From positions 68,186-98,783 of the forward strand of contig BRYA01001479.1 in assembly GCA_030267965.1 (NCBI GenBank): DNA of 30,598 nucleotides, read 5' to 3'. This document shows, piece after piece, positions 29,491 to 30,598 of this stretch. Under the pieces are notes generated by a model. It did not search any database and had not been told where the DNA came from. It saw nothing but the letters and a program-made list of their open reading frames with translations. The translations under genes were made by a program, and so were the position numbers. How positions within the stretch are numbered: the first letter of the stretch is position 1; every line of letters begins with the position of its first letter. The DNA comes from Triparma columacea (taxonomy: Eukaryota; Sar; Bolidophyceae; Parmales; Triparmaceae).

Positions 29491-30277
29491 GAGGGCATGA
29501 GATGGGAGTGTGGTTTCAACAGGGCTTGATTGACCTGCAGGATGGCGCGGGAGAGAAGGAGAGAGAGAGATAGAGTATCTTGGGAGGTTTGGGGGGGCAA
29601 AGATGTTCCAAGCTGATGGGTTTGAGAGAGGCCAAAGGGGAGCAGCAGAAAGGGAGGGAGGGGGCAGAGGAAGGGGGGGCGTTGGGGCGTGTGGGGGAGG
29701 GGAAAGAGGGGGGGGGGGGAGAGGGGGAAGGGGGGGCATTGGGGCGTGTGGGGGAGGGGAAAGAAGGGGGGGGGGAGAGAGGGGGAAGGGGGGGCATTGG
29801 GGCGTGTGGGGGAGGGGAAAGGGGGGGGGGGGAGAGAGGGGGAAGTTTGAGAAAAAAGGAAATGCAATTTATGTATATATTGAGATTGGAAATTATTCTT
29901 ATTCACGTGTATTAATTGGCGTATTGCGTTGCTCGCTCGATTGCTTCTGTCAACACTGTTGAATGCTTTGCTCAATGCTTAGCATCTCTTTGCTTTGGGC
30001 TTTGTTCTTTCATAGTTTGTTATGATAAAGAGGTTTGTTGGATGTGGGGGGTGGGAGACTGAGGGTAAGGGAAGGGTGTGTGTGTGGGGAGAGTATTGTG
30101 TCAGTGAGGGGAAGTGAGAGCAGAGGAGAGTAGTGAGGCTGATAGGGGGTCGCAATGATGTTTTGCCGGGAGGTTCAGCATTAACAGAGTGTATTTTAGT
30201 AAATAGTTGGTATCAGAAGAGATGAAGGAGAAGACATCAGATGAGAGGAGGACAGGAAGCGGTGAGGTTGAGAAATG
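29491..30277. other. G-rich non-coding region
   Basis: Downstream of the receptor-like gene no exon is convincing. The plus strand is purine-rich with many G runs. It contains the tandem repeat at 29682-29845 and an AT-rich stretch at 29860-29960. Open frames on the minus strand here are Pro/Ser/Leu artefacts of the G-runs. Confidence 0.5.
29682..29845. repeat. 57-58 bp G-rich tandem repeat, about 2.8 copies
   Basis: Units start at about 29682, 29739 and 29797 with ttggggcgtgtgggggaggg, followed by an aaag block, a long G run, gagag and ggggaag. Copies differ mainly in G-run length. The array has strong G-quadruplex potential on the plus strand. Confidence 0.88.
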
Positions 30278-30553
30278 TTAGGAGGTACGGAGAGGCAGTG
30301 GGTGAGAGTGAAGGGGGTGGTTGGGGAAGAATAAAAGAGAGTGATAGTGGTTTTGGAAAGGAGAGAGAGAGGAGTTGAGGAGAGAATAGTAAAGAAGAGA
30401 ATATAAAATGGAGTGGTGTGTGAGAGCAGGCGTATCCTCGGGATCGGGACCGATTGGGAAGCCTGTTGGAATTGGGGATGGAGTTGGGGTTGGGGTTGGA
30501 GTTGGGGATGGAGTTGGGGTTGGAGCTGGGATTGGAGCTGAGGTTGGGTTCAA
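30278..30553 (-). other. Possible Pro-Thr-rich exon at window end
   Basis: The plus strand is a degenerate gttggg/gatgga array (about 30466-30550). On the minus strand it encodes a Pro-Thr/Pro-Ser stalk (PTPTPSPTPTPT) followed by GFPIGPDPEDTPALTHHS. Such stalks are common in secreted algal proteins, so this may be an exon of a gene continuing beyond the window. After the His-Ser the frame becomes low-complexity and has no convincing splice site. It could equally be a simple repeat with no product. Confidence 0.25.
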
Positions 30554-30598
30554 GTAAGGGATAATGGTTTGTGTTTGGGTTAGAAATTGGGTTCGAGT

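Noticed and set aside
29479..29975. Minus-strand Pro/Ser-rich open frames
   Set aside because: They are translations of G-run tandem repeats in several frames and show no splice sites or domain character.
30466..30550. TTGGGG-like array as a telomere
   Set aside because: Units are degenerate (gttggg, gatgga, gctggg) and imperfect, unlike a telomeric array, and lie beside unique sequence.

Overview
This is nuclear DNA from a compact eukaryotic genome. Nearly every coding region is split by short GT-AG introns (about 50-200 bp, a few longer) whose exons join in phase, and intergenic gaps are often under 150 bp. The gene set suggests a single-celled heterokont (stramenopile) alga, possibly a bolidophyte/Parmales or pelagophyte relative. 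It includes a PH-domain dynamin, a voltage-gated proton channel, a kinesin with a protist-type N-terminal motif, and a long receptor-like protein with cysteine-rich repeats and many membrane spans. The lineage is an inference from gene content; no phylogenetic marker is present. There are no operons, RNA genes, CRISPR arrays, insertion sequences or viral genes that I could support.

Layout: (1) 282-1684 (+), DUF1295/steroid-reductase-like membrane enzyme; (2) 1847-4598 (-), dynamin with GTPase, stalk, PH and GED; (3) 4701-6290 (+), secreted/membrane vWA protein, divergent from dynamin; (4) 6349-7502 (-), Hv1 proton channel; (5) 7639-8982 (-), HemK-like methyltransferase; (6) 9048-9571 (-), unknown; (7) 9647-10462 (-), doubtful polyQ ORF; (8) 10510-11625 (+), 2-Cys peroxiredoxin with a leader; (9) 11757-12434+ (-), PX-domain protein; (10) 12794-14197 (-), GAF protein; (11) 14496-16556 (-), kinesin-13-like motor with a SAM-like tail; (12) 16811-17516 (-), unknown; (13) 17700-18847 (+), D-amino-acid oxidase; (14) 18963-20953 (-), mitochondrial helical-repeat protein; (15) 21048-23984 (+), ENTH/epsin adaptor with a prion-like tail; (16) 24537-29490 (+), a very long receptor-like membrane protein interrupted by one in-frame TGA. 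The last 1.1 kb is G-rich tandem repeat and low-complexity sequence.

The genes do not form a single pathway, as expected for a eukaryotic locus. Membrane trafficking is over-represented (dynamin, epsin, a PX protein). Redox and peroxide chemistry appears in the oxidase and the peroxiredoxin. The proton channel would give acid-base and voltage control at a membrane. Several neighbours are divergent with short shared upstream regions (4599-4700, 17517-17699, 20954-21047), and one of these carries a perfect 49-bp duplication. Gene models were assembled by hand from splice sites and reading frames; exon coordinates are given in each entry.
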